Shown: positions 25,162 to 36,579, counted from the first letter of the stretch. The stretch is DNA of 64,000 nucleotides from Adiantum capillus-veneris (GCA_014529385.2 CM043943.1:154103092-154167091); one strand, 5' to 3'. Numbers and translations: made by a program. The notes: generated by a model not told the origin, from the sequence alone.

Positions 25162-26047
25162 GTCTTCCCGCTCTCTCATTTTCATGTATCTCTCTAACTC
25201 TCTGTGTAGGAGCACAGATTGTTGTTTTACTTTGTAGGCCTATCACACATCTATTTCTGTCATATACTGCTTCCTCTCTGTAGGCCTATCACCTCACTCA
25301 ATCTCTCCCTCTCTAGCATGGAGCAAGAATCTCACACTGTAAGTGACTGCTCTCAGCCTCATTGTGAACTGTGTGCTAGGTATGCTATTGATGCGGTCAA
25401 GGAATATCATGCTAGGAGAAAGAGGGAGCAGCGTGCTAAGAACAAGCTTGAGCAGGTAGCATGTGAGGAAGATAATGATCAAAATGGTGCTGATGATGCA
25501 AAGAGTCAAAGACTTTGCAATGACCTTGTTATGCTCTTCAATCGGCGTACAAAGACCCTCAATGTTGCATCACGCTCATATATTTTGTGCAAGTTTGTCA
25601 ATCATCCTTCTCTTGGAGACCTTGAAATGCCCTGGGCACAAACAACCTTCGTTGAAGCCATACGCAACACAATAGATGCAATCAAATTACCCAAGAGCGG
25701 ATAGGAGCTCTTTCTTAAAAGGTTCATCACCACAATGCTTATGAATGTTGAGTGTACATCTACCTCAAAAGTGAATGTTTCAGCTGCATCTAAATTGCTA
25801 AATTTGCACAAGAGGAACTTCATAGCTACAAAGAATCGGTTGAGGGCAGCAGGTGATGGCAATTTGCCAATCGCTTCGTGTGCTTGACATGGATCGTGGT
25901 TTCATAACACATGATGAGAAAGAGTTGATCTTCTCTTTTTGGATGTATAACACTCGTGTTTCACCCAATAAGAAGGATGTGTGCAGAAAGCGTATTGGAA
26001 GAAATTCATATGTCAAACATCCTGTGCATCTTCTTGAACAATCTCAG

Positions 26048-27502
26048 GTAATAACTTGCTTCACTATATCCATTTTTGTTTTCTAATATTTGCATTCATG
26101 CCCTATATTCACTATAATTGGGTTGATAAGAGTAGATATGAAATCGGATATGAAGGAAGTTATAAATGGAAATAAGGGGAATCTATATTTGGTCCTAGAT
26201 TAAGAGTAGATAAATATTGGATGTGAAGGAGAATATAAATGGAAATATAGTTTTTATCATACGCGTACGTTTGGTGAAACATACATTTGCAGACGCCTAA
26301 TTTCACACGCGTATGATATGTATAAACAAACGGGACTAAAATTAAAAACCCATATTTTCTAGCGATTGTACTCTACAAGTCTGCTCCTGCCTGCATAGTG
26401 TTCATAGTATGCCCGTCCTTGCTTTGCAGCCTTGCCTCATCTCTTCCACATGGTAGTTGCTCCCCAATATTGACAGCTCCGAGTCAGCACTAGTAGCGAA
26501 TTCATAAACAACTCTTGATATGGTATGTGATGTACTGGTTAACCTAACCGGTTATGTAATAATTACTAATACCGATTTTAAATGAAAAAACTGGTTTACA
26601 TAGCCAGTAGATTAATTTTAGCTGGTTAACACTTTTTTCCCACTAGTATAGAACTTGGTCAAGTGTATATATGAGGTATGTGAAAGATGTACTAGTTAAC
26701 CCGACCAATTATGCACTTACTAATACCGGTTTGAAATGAAAAGACCGGTTATATAACGAGTAAATTAATTTCAATTGGTTAACACATTTTCACAGTATTT
26801 TACAGCTCGGTCAAGTTATATGTGGTATGTAGTAGACATACTACTTAACATAACCAGTTATATAAAAACTAATAGCGGTTTGATATTACAATACCGGTTT
26901 ACATAACCAGTAAATAGATTTAAAATCGTTTACACATTTTATGCCAGTAAACATCTTGGTCGAGTGTTCACATGTACTGTTTGTCATACCAGTTAGGTAA
27001 AAAACTGGTTTACATAACCAGTGAAAAACTTTTAACACTTATTTCTCACTGGTATACATCCTGGTTAAGTGTTCACATGTACTGGTCGAGTGTTCACATG
27101 TATTGTTTGTCATGTCAGATAGGTAAAAAACATATCGGTTTGAAAGGAAAATACTGGTTTACATATCCAGTAAAAAATTTTAACACTTATTTCTCACTGG
27201 TATACATCGTAATTAAGTGCTCACATGTACTAGTTAGGTAAATAACATACCGATTTTAAATGAAAAGACTGGTTTACATCAGCACAGTAAGAACATTTGA
27301 ACTGGTTGACACTTATATACCACTGGTACGTACCAAGGACATGTGTTCATATGTACTCGTTTGCCTAACCAATTAAGTGAAAAAACATACTGGTTTGAAG
27401 TAAAAATACTGGTTTATAGTAATGTAACAGTTTTCTTCAATCATAATAAAAACCTGCAGTTTTCTTCAATGTTCTTTAACCCATATATGTTTTTCATTGT
27501 AG
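26048..27502 (+). other. intron 1 of the transposase gene, filled with ACCGGTT/CTGGTTTACATA repeats
   Basis: Donor CTCAG|GTAATA and acceptor CATTGTAG|GTGGAG join two conserved coding blocks in phase 0. From about 26520 to 27420 it consists of degenerate units of roughly 100 bp with ACTGGTTTACATAACCAGTA, ACCGGTT and TGTTCACATGTACTGG. Confidence 0.75.
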
Positions 27503-28135
27503 GTGGAGCTCTTTCTCAACTTCAAAGAACAATACCCTAAAATTGTAATAAGGCAGCGTGCGTTTGAGTACATGAATCCATATTTGTGAGGATATTGAGA
27601 GACCGATATACTTGCTGCTGCATTTCACATGTTCAAATGTCCTTCCTAAAGGATGCCATAAATCACATGCAAAGTTCTGTATTCGGTCTGCATGGAAAAG
27701 CTTGCCAATGTCAATGCAACATATGCAAAGACAATGGTGGATGCAAAGCACCAAAAAACCCTATCAAAGAGTGTAACAGCCTTATTGGACTCTATACTGT
27801 GTCCAAAATTAGATACGTCCACCTTCCATGCCCTTGCCTGCTTGAGTGGTCAATGTAAAAGGTTTGGCCCGACTAAGTTAGATTTTTGTGCTTTAGAGGC
27901 TGCATTTATTGCTAAAAAGATTGTGGTGAAGATTTTTGAGGACCTAGAAGTAGGAACTATGCGTGACGGTAAGAAGAAGAAAAGGAAAGTCAGTTGTTTT
28001 CAGAAGATGTTGTTGTGTCAGTTGTTGACTTTGCTGAAAATTATAGTTTCACAGAACAAAATGAGATTCAGTCCATGCACTGGTATTCAAGTCAAGTAAC
28101 TATTTTTGTGCACATAACATATTTACGAATTGCAG

Positions 28136-28212
28136 GTAATGACATCACCTTAGATCAGTATTATTTCTTTTGTATTAAGCCTTCAATAATTTATGATTTT
28201 TATACTATGCAG
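28136..28212 (+). other. intron 2 of the transposase gene (77 nt)
   Basis: GCAG|GTAATG...TATGCAG|GTGACATC. A phase-1 join makes one Gly codon and links the QVTIFVHITY block to the HFFISDD block in one frame. Confidence 0.75.
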
Positions 28213-29877
28213 GTGACATCCACAAGACAATTCACTTCTTCATTTCAGATGACAAGCAACATGACACACATTTTGTTCAACACTGTTTTTTGAAACATGC
28301 AGAATGGCTAAAGCAATTTGGTCTAAACATGAGGCGTCATAGAGACCTATAATATTGGCATTAAAGTTGTAATAAAATGCTTGTCTAACATCAATAATAT
28401 TATAATACGTGTTTTTTTTTGTAATTTTATCATGCCAAGAGTATATTAATCTTCTTCTATCCATCGAATAATATGCAGATACAGTGTTTTTACAGGATGA
28501 AAAATGTCTTGGAACTTTTTTGGATCCAGCCATGGTAAGGGAGAACACGACAGTGCGACAGCAGTGATAAAAAGGTCTTTAACTCAATACCAATTGCAGC
28601 CAAACTGCCCAAAGATAGACTGTGCTGCAAATGTTGTGGCATTATTGAGACAGACCTTGTCAGATGTTGCTACAGCTACCTATGAATCCCACGCACGTTA
28701 TGTAAGCAGGATTTTTTGGGTGATTGAATTGAGGGATGGCGGAAGGGGAAAAAATTGGGAAGTGAAGGCTGTAAAAAATACCCGCTCAATGCACTCTGTT
28801 TCTGCATATTTAGAGCATGATACAACTGCTTTGAGAACAAGTTCACTGTCTTGTTTCTGTAGTGCATGGAAACAAGAAAAGTGGAGAAGATGTGTGAGCA
28901 AGTCACACATTCCTTTCTAGACATACCTTATTTTGGAGCCTACAAAAGAAGGGAAGACGATGACGATGAAATAAATGAGGATGCAGCGTATGAAGGACAC
29001 TATGACACCCTCAGTAAACCTCTTATTGTTGGTGATAATTTTGCTATTCCCGCACCAAATGACAATGAAGAAAAAGTGGATTTCTGTATTGTGAAATGCA
29101 GTGCAGCTATTGAGGAGTTTCATTCAGACGCTGAAGATGATTGGGGCAATATCATTGGGCGAGGATTCTATGCTATCAAAGGGTTTTACTATTGTATGAT
29201 AAATGAGAAGACCTACGAGCTTTTGGACAAAAATCCAGAGGTGTTCATATATTCACATCTTGTTCGGAAAATCAAAATCCCCATGATACCCCATCCCAGC
29301 AACTCAAAACTATATACAATATCACTTGATGTCATTGAGTCTATCTACAATAGTATACCTTTTGAGCTGTAGCAATTAGTTTGTTTAAATTTTTTGTCCA
29401 AACTTTCTTTTTAAAATAAAAAAATGTCTTTGTTTATCCCTTTGAATCACTACATGTCCTTACGTTTTAAATAAACTGGTTCTATAAAGGCGACAATTTA
29501 ATGGTTTTGTACTGGTATCATACAAGTTGGAGATTACAGTATAAGTACAATAATAGTACAAACATGATGGCAGAATCCCTTTCTCTGACTCCGCCTTTAA
29601 CTGTAAACTAAATTGTGTTTGAAACCAGTCACTTCTCAGTATCATACTGGTATCATACAAGTCCGTATTTGACTCTTCTCATTTTTTCACACGACCAGGT
29701 CGCCCACCACCAAAAGGACTGGACAGAGAAAAATCAATGTGCTTCTGTGAGTCCACTCTAGCCAAGAAAGATGCAACATTGACAACTTGCTTGCCAACCC
29801 TCTTGCTGCCCCCTTTTTCTCCTCCTTCGTCAGAAGATGCACTCTCTGAAAAACCCTAATCAGCCTCTCTGGCTCTG

Positions 29878-29882
<5 letters not shown>

Positions 29883-29951
<69 letters not shown>
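29883..29951 (+). repeat. (CT)n microsatellite
   Basis: About 69 bases of nearly pure CT between the convergent transposase and cargo genes of transposon D. The 29373-30160 interval otherwise holds short ACTGGTATCATACAAG repeats (29510 and 29645) and no gene. Confidence 0.9.
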
Positions 29952-29955
<4 letters not shown>

Positions 29956-30160
29956 TCCCTCTCCCTCTCTCCTTTTATTTGCAAGATACTTCAAATATAG
30001 AATACAACGTATTTCCGTGCAACTTGCTTGTAAATGTATTATACATGAATTTTGTTACATTGATTGACAAAAAGTCTGAGTAATTCTCCATTTACATCCA
30101 TCGACAAAAAAATACATCGACAAAAGTCGCCCACTTCACAGACTTTATGAAGCTTTTGTT

Positions 30161-31022
30161 TTACAAAAAAATTTGTTCCTTTTTTCTGGAAAAATTCAAT
30201 CCACCATTTCCAATAAAAATGATGCACATAGGCGCCGTCAGTTGTCCGTCTTCACAAATTGCAGTCCTCTTTGTATACTCAATTCTATCCTTAGAGATCA
30301 ACCAGTGTGCCAGCCAGTTTATGACAGTGGTTGACAGAAAACAGGCGCGCACTTCTTTAGACTGCTTTTGTCGCTTGGAAAAAACAAGAAATGACCCCAA
30401 TGAATTAAACATTAGCTTATATCCAGAATCATCAAAGATAAGTGTGTCAAGTGGTAGGTCAGGAATTTTTTTGAGATTCTTGTGGAACACCGGTTATCTG
30501 TCCCGCCCATTTTAAAAGGGGCCCTTGTGCATTGCGCCTGACTTACCACTCTATTGAATCTTTGTGGTGGTCTGGGAACACTGTCGCTAGCGTGCATTTG
30601 AGCTTCTCAAACTCGTAGCAGCTCCATATCCACACTTCGAACCATCTGAAACAAAAATTCAGAAACACTTCTGCATCGGGCCTTACCCAAAACTGTGTAT
30701 CCCCTTCAACAACATGGCGCATTTCCGGCCAGTAAGGCAATTCTTCACCATATTTTACATTAAATTCCTTGAACAGTAAGCCATTAAGGTCCAAAATGAG
30801 AACCCTACGCTCGACGCTCAACGGAGGTAGTGGCCTTGGCCATATCAGTGGGATTCTTTCACACAGTCTATACCATAGAGGAAACAGGAGCACTGGACGA
30901 GACAACACCCAATTCGATATTGCACGAATGTCAGTCCTGCCATTCTGCTTGTCAGCCCTGAACCTATCTGCAAGGTTCCATTCTTCAAATGAAAACATAT
31001 ATGCAGATGCAAAATTACACAA
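30161..31022 (-). pseudogene. FCP1/NIF-like HAD phosphatase-like cargo gene
   Basis: The first frame (31022-30543) has RRVLILDLNGLL (residues 72-83, HAD motif I with DLN in place of the catalytic DxD), FWVRPDAEVFLNFCFRWFEV and WIWSC (motif II region), and TVFPDHHKD. After a frameshift near 30545 the next blocks are QAQCT and then FHKNLKKIPDLPLDTL with LIFDDSGYKLMFN (motif IV, DDS) in the frame ending at 30161. This order matches plant FCP1-homology proteins whose motif I also reads DLNG. Known members are host nuclear or cytosolic proteins, so this looks like a captured gene. The second catalytic Asp is absent. Start codon uncertain; MFSFEEW near 30998 is plausible. Confidence 0.72.
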
Positions 31023-31186
31023 GACTCAAATTTGAATATGCAATTAGGACATATCTACAGATTGAAATCATACAATAAAAACAAACAATGTTCAAAAATT
31101 AGGCACAAGATGAAAGAGACGTCGAATGGGAAAGAAAGTTATATTAATTTCATAAGTGGTTACATAAAAAGAAACATAGGGGGGGC

Positions 31187-31440
31187 AAACTATAATCTTT
31201 TGCAGGCTCTGGGTTTAGGGTCAGAACTTGTGCCGGTATTTTGCATCTCCTTAGTGTCTTCTATGTCCATCTCCTCTTCTGGCTGCCCCTGGATCTCTTC
31301 CTCTTCCTTGCTTTTTTGCTCCATTTCAGGCTTCTCATCTACAGCCTTCTCGATTTTTTTTTTGTTTTGCGTTTCTCATATGCTGAGCAAGGGTCTCCTC
31401 GGGACTTCCCTCCAGCCTGACATCTACACGAACATCAGCT
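31187..31440 (-). pseudogene. acidic Glu-rich ORF
   Basis: On the - strand VDVRLEGSPEETLAQHMRNA is followed, after a frameshift in an A-run near 31350, by a Glu/Lys-rich tail (KSKEEEEIQGQPEEEMDIED) ending at a TAG near 31187. It lies just downstream of the RING-like gene and could be its last exon or a separate small gene. No domain recognised. Confidence 0.45.
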
Positions 31441-31482
31441 TTAGAAATCTTTGCAGCAAAAGATAACTTATTAGAGCCTTAA

Positions 31483-34120
31483 TCAATGAAAAAGATTACT
31501 CTTGCCACGTTGGCCTCGTTTTCTCGAGGTCTTTGATCTTGTCACCCGCACGCCAATGTCTAGCAACACATCGTCTTCCTCATTCTCGGTTTTCCCTTTA
31601 GCACCAGTCGTACTCTGCTCCTTTACCTCAAAGTTTTGTTCTTCTTCTGGTGTTTCCGAAACAGAATTCTCACCATTACCAGGGACACTTTCATCAAGCA
31701 AAACCTCCACAGGTGTCTTGTATGTAGGCGTCACTGCATCGTTCCCTGTGTCTTTACTAGCAGTAGTTCTGAAGCAGCTTGACTCTAAAAAAACATCAGA
31801 GAAGACAAAAATCAACCACCTGATTAAAAAAATGGTGTGTTTCTTACTCGTTGAAACAATTGTATCACCTGTTATTGGGCATGGTTCAAGTGGCTTCTTC
31901 TTTAGAAGGGATTGTTCTTCTGCAGAAATAACTCCGGGGCAATCCTTAAGCAAGCACTTTCCTTTCTCAGCCAAGTGAGCATAGCAGAATGCATGGTATG
32001 CATGTGAACAAGGCAATAGAACAACATGGCTTGAGCAATTGTGATCATGAATTTTTACACCACAAGCATTGCACACATCAATGAGAACAACACTATGTCG
32101 AGGAGCTGAAACTCGTGCAGGCAAGACTATGGTTTCAGGTAGCATTGGTTGACTAATTATGTCTGTCACAAATGTGACACAGAGACCAAAGGTTTTTTCA
32201 CGCTCCAAGCATTTGGATAATTCCTCCTGTAGGCAAGAGACCTCTATTATCAGACAATGTCAAACAGGTATAAAATCGGTATGAATACTTGAATATCGGT
32301 ATAATAATGTTATCATACTAGTATGATTACATCCTGCCGGTATGATGTTATCCCACCGGTATGATGTTATTATATTGGATAATATAACATCATACCGGTA
32401 GGATAACATCCAGTAACATCATACCGGTAGGATAACATTATACCGGAAGGATAACATCAAACCGGTTGGATTTTATCATACCATTAGGGTGTAATCATAC
32501 CGGTCGGATCTAATCATACTGGTCGGATGTAACCATACCGGTAGGATATAATCATAGTGGTAGCATATAACCATACCGGTAAGATGTAATCATACGATAG
32601 GATATAATCATACCGGTAGGATGTAATCATACTAGTAGGATATAATCCTACCGGTATGATAACATCATACCATTATTGTCATCTACCTTACTGAATTGAT
32701 GTTATTGTCATACTATTATGTTTTTTTATTATTCGGTTTTGTGGTACCACATTCTACCCATCCCGGTATGATAGAGTCATAATACCGGTATTGTAAAACT
32801 TATAATACCATTTTCACTATTAGAGTTTCAGTACAATATGGTTATTATAATCATACCATTACTTTAGTGTTAAACTACTGTTTTGTTTTGTTACTATATC
32901 GGCATTATTTTGTTGTTATACATGTATTATGTTGCTTTCATACCGTTATTGCAACCGTTACTTTGCAGGTATGTTACCATTATTTATAGTAATCAATCTA
33001 CTTTATAGGTATTATTCTGTAATCATTCCACAATAGTATATAGACTATAGTATATTGTACATCGAAACCAGTACTTTGCAGGTATTATACTACAATCAGA
33101 TGGAGTTAAAATCATACCTATGCCTACTGTAGGATGGCTTTTGCTTGGTCAAATTTTTCTTGGAGGCTGTCAAGCAAGCTTGTTGGTACATTGGCATCAT
33201 CAAGGAAGTGCATTCGGATGGTGTCAAGGACACCCTCGCAACGGTGCACATCAACAACAGATTTGACCACAGAATCCTTAGCCTTCTGATAGTCGGCTGA
33301 TACATTGTCATGATATTTTCTAACCTCAACAAGTAGTTCTTGCAAGGAAGTGGATACTTCAACACTAAATGCAGACTGAGTAGTCGCAAAAAGCCCACTT
33401 CCGACAGGTGTACTTCCCGATGGGCTATTTACTAACAAGATGGCAGAACCACTTGGGGTTCTTGTGGATACTTGGGAAGTCTCTAACTTCCATTGTTATC
33501 TTTTCCTGTCTAAGTGACCTTCATTGGTCACATTCTTCACCACCTCAGATGCAAACTCAACCCACTTTACCGGACCTGTGCATACGAAATAAACATATCC
33601 GTGTGAAAACTTGACCCCCAGCAGATAGTTTGGTGGTTTGGATTGATACACCTGCTTGTAGAGCTGGTAGAGTGTCTTGTAGTGATCCGGCCTTGCTGTT
33701 TTTATCGGCATTTTTTTCTCCTTCACTGGAAGACACGTGAAAACTTTCATCCAGTCCGATATGGGCACATTTGCATCTGTCAACTTCCTAACATCTTTCC
33801 CCTCAAGAGTTAACCCATATTCCCTGTGAAAATCCTCCTTTGTCGTGCAGAATGCCTTTAATGGCACCTCCACATCCTTGGGGTGAACAAAGCGGCTGAT
33901 TTTGGGAGGAGGCTGTAACTTCTATCTTTGAAAAGAATAAATCCATATTCATTACTCAATATATCCACACCTCAATACTCTACTACACATAGAGGTCCGT
34001 TGTACACAACATAGAGAGAGACAGAGAGAGGTGACATACCTTTGTGGGAGAATGTCGGGTCTTTGTGGGGGAGACTTGTTGGGCTACATTTCTTGGGCTC
34101 TTTCTTAGGTTGCTATCCAT
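31483..34120 (-). pseudogene. spliced RING-like cargo gene of transposon D
   Basis: Proposed exons on the - strand: 34120-34040 (MDSNLRKSPRN...), 33912-33124, 32226-31872 and 31788-31483; donor and acceptor sites are GT-AG and phases agree. Exon 2 encodes an unknown domain (GKDVRKLTDANVPISDW, YLLGVKFSHGYVYFV) and a helical segment, with one TAA at 33496. Exon 3 carries a Cys/His cluster: C-x2-C-x8-C-x8-C-x-H-x2-H-x2-C-x2-H-x6-C-x4-C (VCNACG...LLPCSHAYHAFCYAH), which resembles a RING finger. The last exon is acidic and ends with a basic patch (RSKTSRKRGQRGK), possibly a nuclear signal. Exon 2 also ends in stops beside its donor (33123-33115), so the gene is decayed. Confidence 0.6.
32227..33118 (-). 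other. intron of the RING-like gene with CATACCGGTAGGAT repeats
   Basis: From about 32265 to 32800 a short unit of 18-20 bases (ATCATACCGGTAGGATGTA and variants) is repeated many times. It shares the core ACCGGT with the unrelated repeats of transposase intron 1 on the other arm of the element. Confidence 0.75.
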
Positions 34121-34405
34121 AGAGAAGGATAAGAAGCATGCACAGGGGGTTGTAGATGAGCTGAGAAAGGCGCAAAAGGAGAAAGGCATAGAGATATGGA
34201 GAAGTAGAGTCATGCAAACATTCGACTGAACATTCGTCTGAGGTGGGCTCCACACGGGTTTTTGAATCCTCCACACAATTATTAAATTCAAATGATTTTG
34301 TATCCTCCACACGATTATTTAATTCAAACAGTTCTTGCCCATAACACTAGTTTCATACCCCCTAAATTTTAAGCCTCCAAAAGCAACTTTCAACCGGTTA
34401 AAACT

Positions 34406-34430
34406 GGGCCACTTATTCATGCATCCACCC
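34406..34430 (-). repeat. right terminal inverted repeat of transposon D
   Basis: On the - strand reads GGGTGGATGCATGAATAAG then TGGCCC. Just inside it lies TTTTAACCGGTTG, mirroring the subterminal ACCGGT of the left end. Confidence 0.9.
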
Positions 34431-36462
34431 ACGCATCTGACAACTTTGTAAGTAGGTCACCTAATCCCTCCATCTCCTTGTGTTGTTTATCCCTTGCTAG
34501 CTGGTGTTGTGCAGCTTCAGCTTTCAACTTCTGCACTTGTTGTTGTAGATCGGTAATGACATTTAATCTAACATCTAACTCTCCTTGGAGAGCATCAATC
34601 ACCATCTCTAGTTCTTTAGCCTTTGTGCTACGGCTAAGTGCTGCTATTCAGAGTCTTTCCGTCATATCCTGCATTTGCTTTGCATATTCATTGACTTACA
34701 GGATTACCTCATCGTTTGATTGCCATTCTTTATTTCTTGCTAGCTGCCTAGATGTCTTGACAGTCTCTTGTGTCTCTTTCGACTATGTCGTGGCGCTGGT
34801 TGTTCTTGTGCTTGAAGCTTTGGTTGGCTTTCTTCTGCTTTGTCATTTTGAGGCTTCGTGGATGCCTCGGCCTTTTCTTGTTGTGTAGAGGTAGAAGGTG
34901 TTTCCTCGAAATCCTGATCTCTTGTTTGTTGAAACTTTGTGGTGTCCTCTAGTGCAGGACTTACTACCCTTTCCGGATCTGGCTCTTGCTCTTTGTGTTG
35001 CTCTTGGGTAGTAGCTACCTGTTGTGCAGATTTAGTCGCTTCTCTTTGTTCAGGCTTTGTCTCCTTTGTACAGTTTTTGTGGCTTTATCTGCTCGTGATG
35101 GTGGTAGGCTTGGCATGGGGTAACCATGTTGTTCTGAAGTAGGTGAAAAAGGTCAAGGAGACATATCACCTTGATAATGCCGTGCTTCTCCTTATGTAGT
35201 TGCTTCCTCTGCTTGCTTTTGCTGCTCCGCCGTCTCTTTAGCTTTCTGTTCCACCTCTTGGGCTTCTTTCAGCTTCCAAGTTTCTGCTTCATGATACATT
35301 TTTTCCAGTAACTCGGTGGGTCCTACCTGTTTCTTGGCATGGTGTTTTGTTCTTGGTCCTTTCAATTCAATTGGTACCCACTTTGCCGGGTCCTTGCCTT
35401 GTGCTTGGCGGCTGCGTCCATAGGATTTCTTTTCTCTTTCAAATATGGCTTGTTTCTGTTGCGGCTCCTCCTGATGTGCTGCCACAATGTTCTTTTCATC
35501 TCTTTCCTTCCTGCTCTTTTTTACTCATTATCTGAGCGTTCACTGCTATGTCATTTTGGCGAGCTCTCAGTAGACTCTTCTTCAGACTTATATGTTCTCT
35601 TGGTAGATCTTGTGGCTCGAGGGGAAGGTTGTGCTAACACTATCCAAGTGTTCTGATCTAAGGCAGGTGGCAAGTTGTCGGCCATGCCGATACATGGTAG
35701 GCAATCCTGGTTAGAACCTCTGGTGCTCCCCGATATATTATTTTTTCCTCTTTATTTGTCCCCTTCAATGTGGACAACACGTATGTGCATGGTCAATTGG
35801 TTGCATGGTTGTTAATTTGAGAACTTGTGTAAATGTGGTGGAAACCGCATGATTGGGTGTCGTATACCTTGGCGGTCTCGGGGCGAGGAAGTGGGAGTGC
35901 TGATGATACAATCTTGCAAGTTCCTCCACCTGTTCCTGGATGAGATCGAAAAATGTCGTAGCGGCGATTTCCTTGGTAAGGTTCCTGCCGTCTTTCTATC
36001 TCTTGCGCTCATTGTCATTCCTTTTGTTGGCAGTTTTAGAGCTTCTACCACTATCTCTTTTGTTATCACCACTTTGAATTTGTTCCCTTACCGGTCGGAG
36101 ATTTGAGCGGTTCCATCTTCTTTGATCGTGGACAAAAGCTCATTAGCTTTTTGGAAGTCCACTCCACATGGCTCTTGTTCATAAACCTCTTTGAGCCCAA
36201 GCCTCCTATTGGCTTCTTTTGTCTCAGGCTTTGTGGCGACATCATAAACTTCTTTTGGTAGAAGTTGCAGTTCTACCTGATGTCCTTCTTCGCTCTTGAA
36301 TCTACCTGTGAACTCTGTGGTGTTATGCTCTTCCAGCTGTTCTCTTGACAGATAGGCCACTTTAGCAGTTTTGACTGAACTGGGGTCCAGTTGGTATGGC
36401 GGCAGCTCTTGCAGCTTCTCCTTTTGCGAGAGCTTCTTCTTGGCCCTCTTTGCGGCTTGCAT
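34431..36462 (-). pseudogene. extra ORF of element B, N-terminal half (upstream of transposon D)
   Basis: The - strand frame starting at 36462 (MQAAKRAKKKLSQKEK) runs 124 codons with KANELLSTIKEDGTAQ and, after a stop, VVITKEIVVEALKLPTKG. A Lys/Glu/Gln-rich coiled-coil region follows (35485-35192 with LLEKMYHEAETWK; 34605-34431 with LQGELDVRLNVITDLQQQV). Several frameshifts separate the blocks. The ITKEIVVEALKLP segment recalls sequences near the N-terminus of plant retroelement or mobile-domain proteins, but I cannot name the family. It ends exactly at the ACGC target site of transposon D. Confidence 0.55.
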
Positions 36463-36579
36463 GGCTCCTATTTAAGTGAATAGAGTGTCAAAGTTAGCAA
36501 ACTTGGCAGATTTTTCTCAGATGCATAAAAACATGTAGAGCAAAATTATGAAGTCCAAACAAAAAATTGCAACAAAAGT

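Larger units (their letters stand above)
25318..29372 (+). pseudogene. spliced DDE-like transposase gene of transposon D
   Basis: The ATG at 25318 opens MEQESHTVSDCSQPHCELCARY (a Cys/His pair cluster). Proposed exons: 25318-26047, 27503-28135, 28213 to about 28350, and 28479-29372, with GT-AG introns that keep phase. Conserved blocks in order: NTRVSPNKKDVCRKRIGR; RDRYTCCCISHVQM; CLSGQCKRFG; DFAENYSFTEQNEIQSMHW; HFFISDDKQHDTHFVQH; WNFFGSSHGKGEHDSA...IKRSL; and a C-terminal block with GDNFAIPAP, FCIVKC and FIYSHLVRK. From memory these blocks match a widespread, poorly named family of transposon-encoded proteins; the Asp residues of DFAEN and ISDD look like DDE acids. Decay: stops at 25702 and 27587 and before MSWNFF, frameshifts near 25865, 27690, 27990 and 28865, and loss of sequence at 28350-28478. 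Confidence 0.72.
24880..34430. mobile_element. DNA transposon D, 9551 bp, with transposase and cargo genes
   Basis: Bounded by inverted repeats starting GGGTGGATGCATGAATA and flanked by the direct repeat ACGC. The insertion splits a - strand ORF of element B exactly between an Ala and a Cys codon; both flanks are in the same frame, which independently confirms the boundaries. The + strand carries a spliced transposase-like gene (25318-29372). The - strand carries a RING-like gene (34120-31483), an acidic ORF (31440-31187) and an FCP1-like phosphatase ORF (31022-30161). ACCGGT-containing repeats fill introns and occur beside both termini. I cannot assign it to a named superfamily; the 4-bp duplication excludes hAT, MuDR and piggyBac-type sites. 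Confidence 0.88.

Noticed and set aside
24880-34430. hAT, MuDR, CACTA or piggyBac assignment of transposon D
   Set aside because: The target duplication is 4 bp (ACGC), not 8, 9, 3 or TTAA; the ends do not begin CACTA; the transposase motifs do not match these families.
23387-36462. Extra ORF of element B as an envelope gene
   Set aside because: No signal peptide, transmembrane segment or furin-like site is visible in the readable parts; coiled-coil content alone is not enough.
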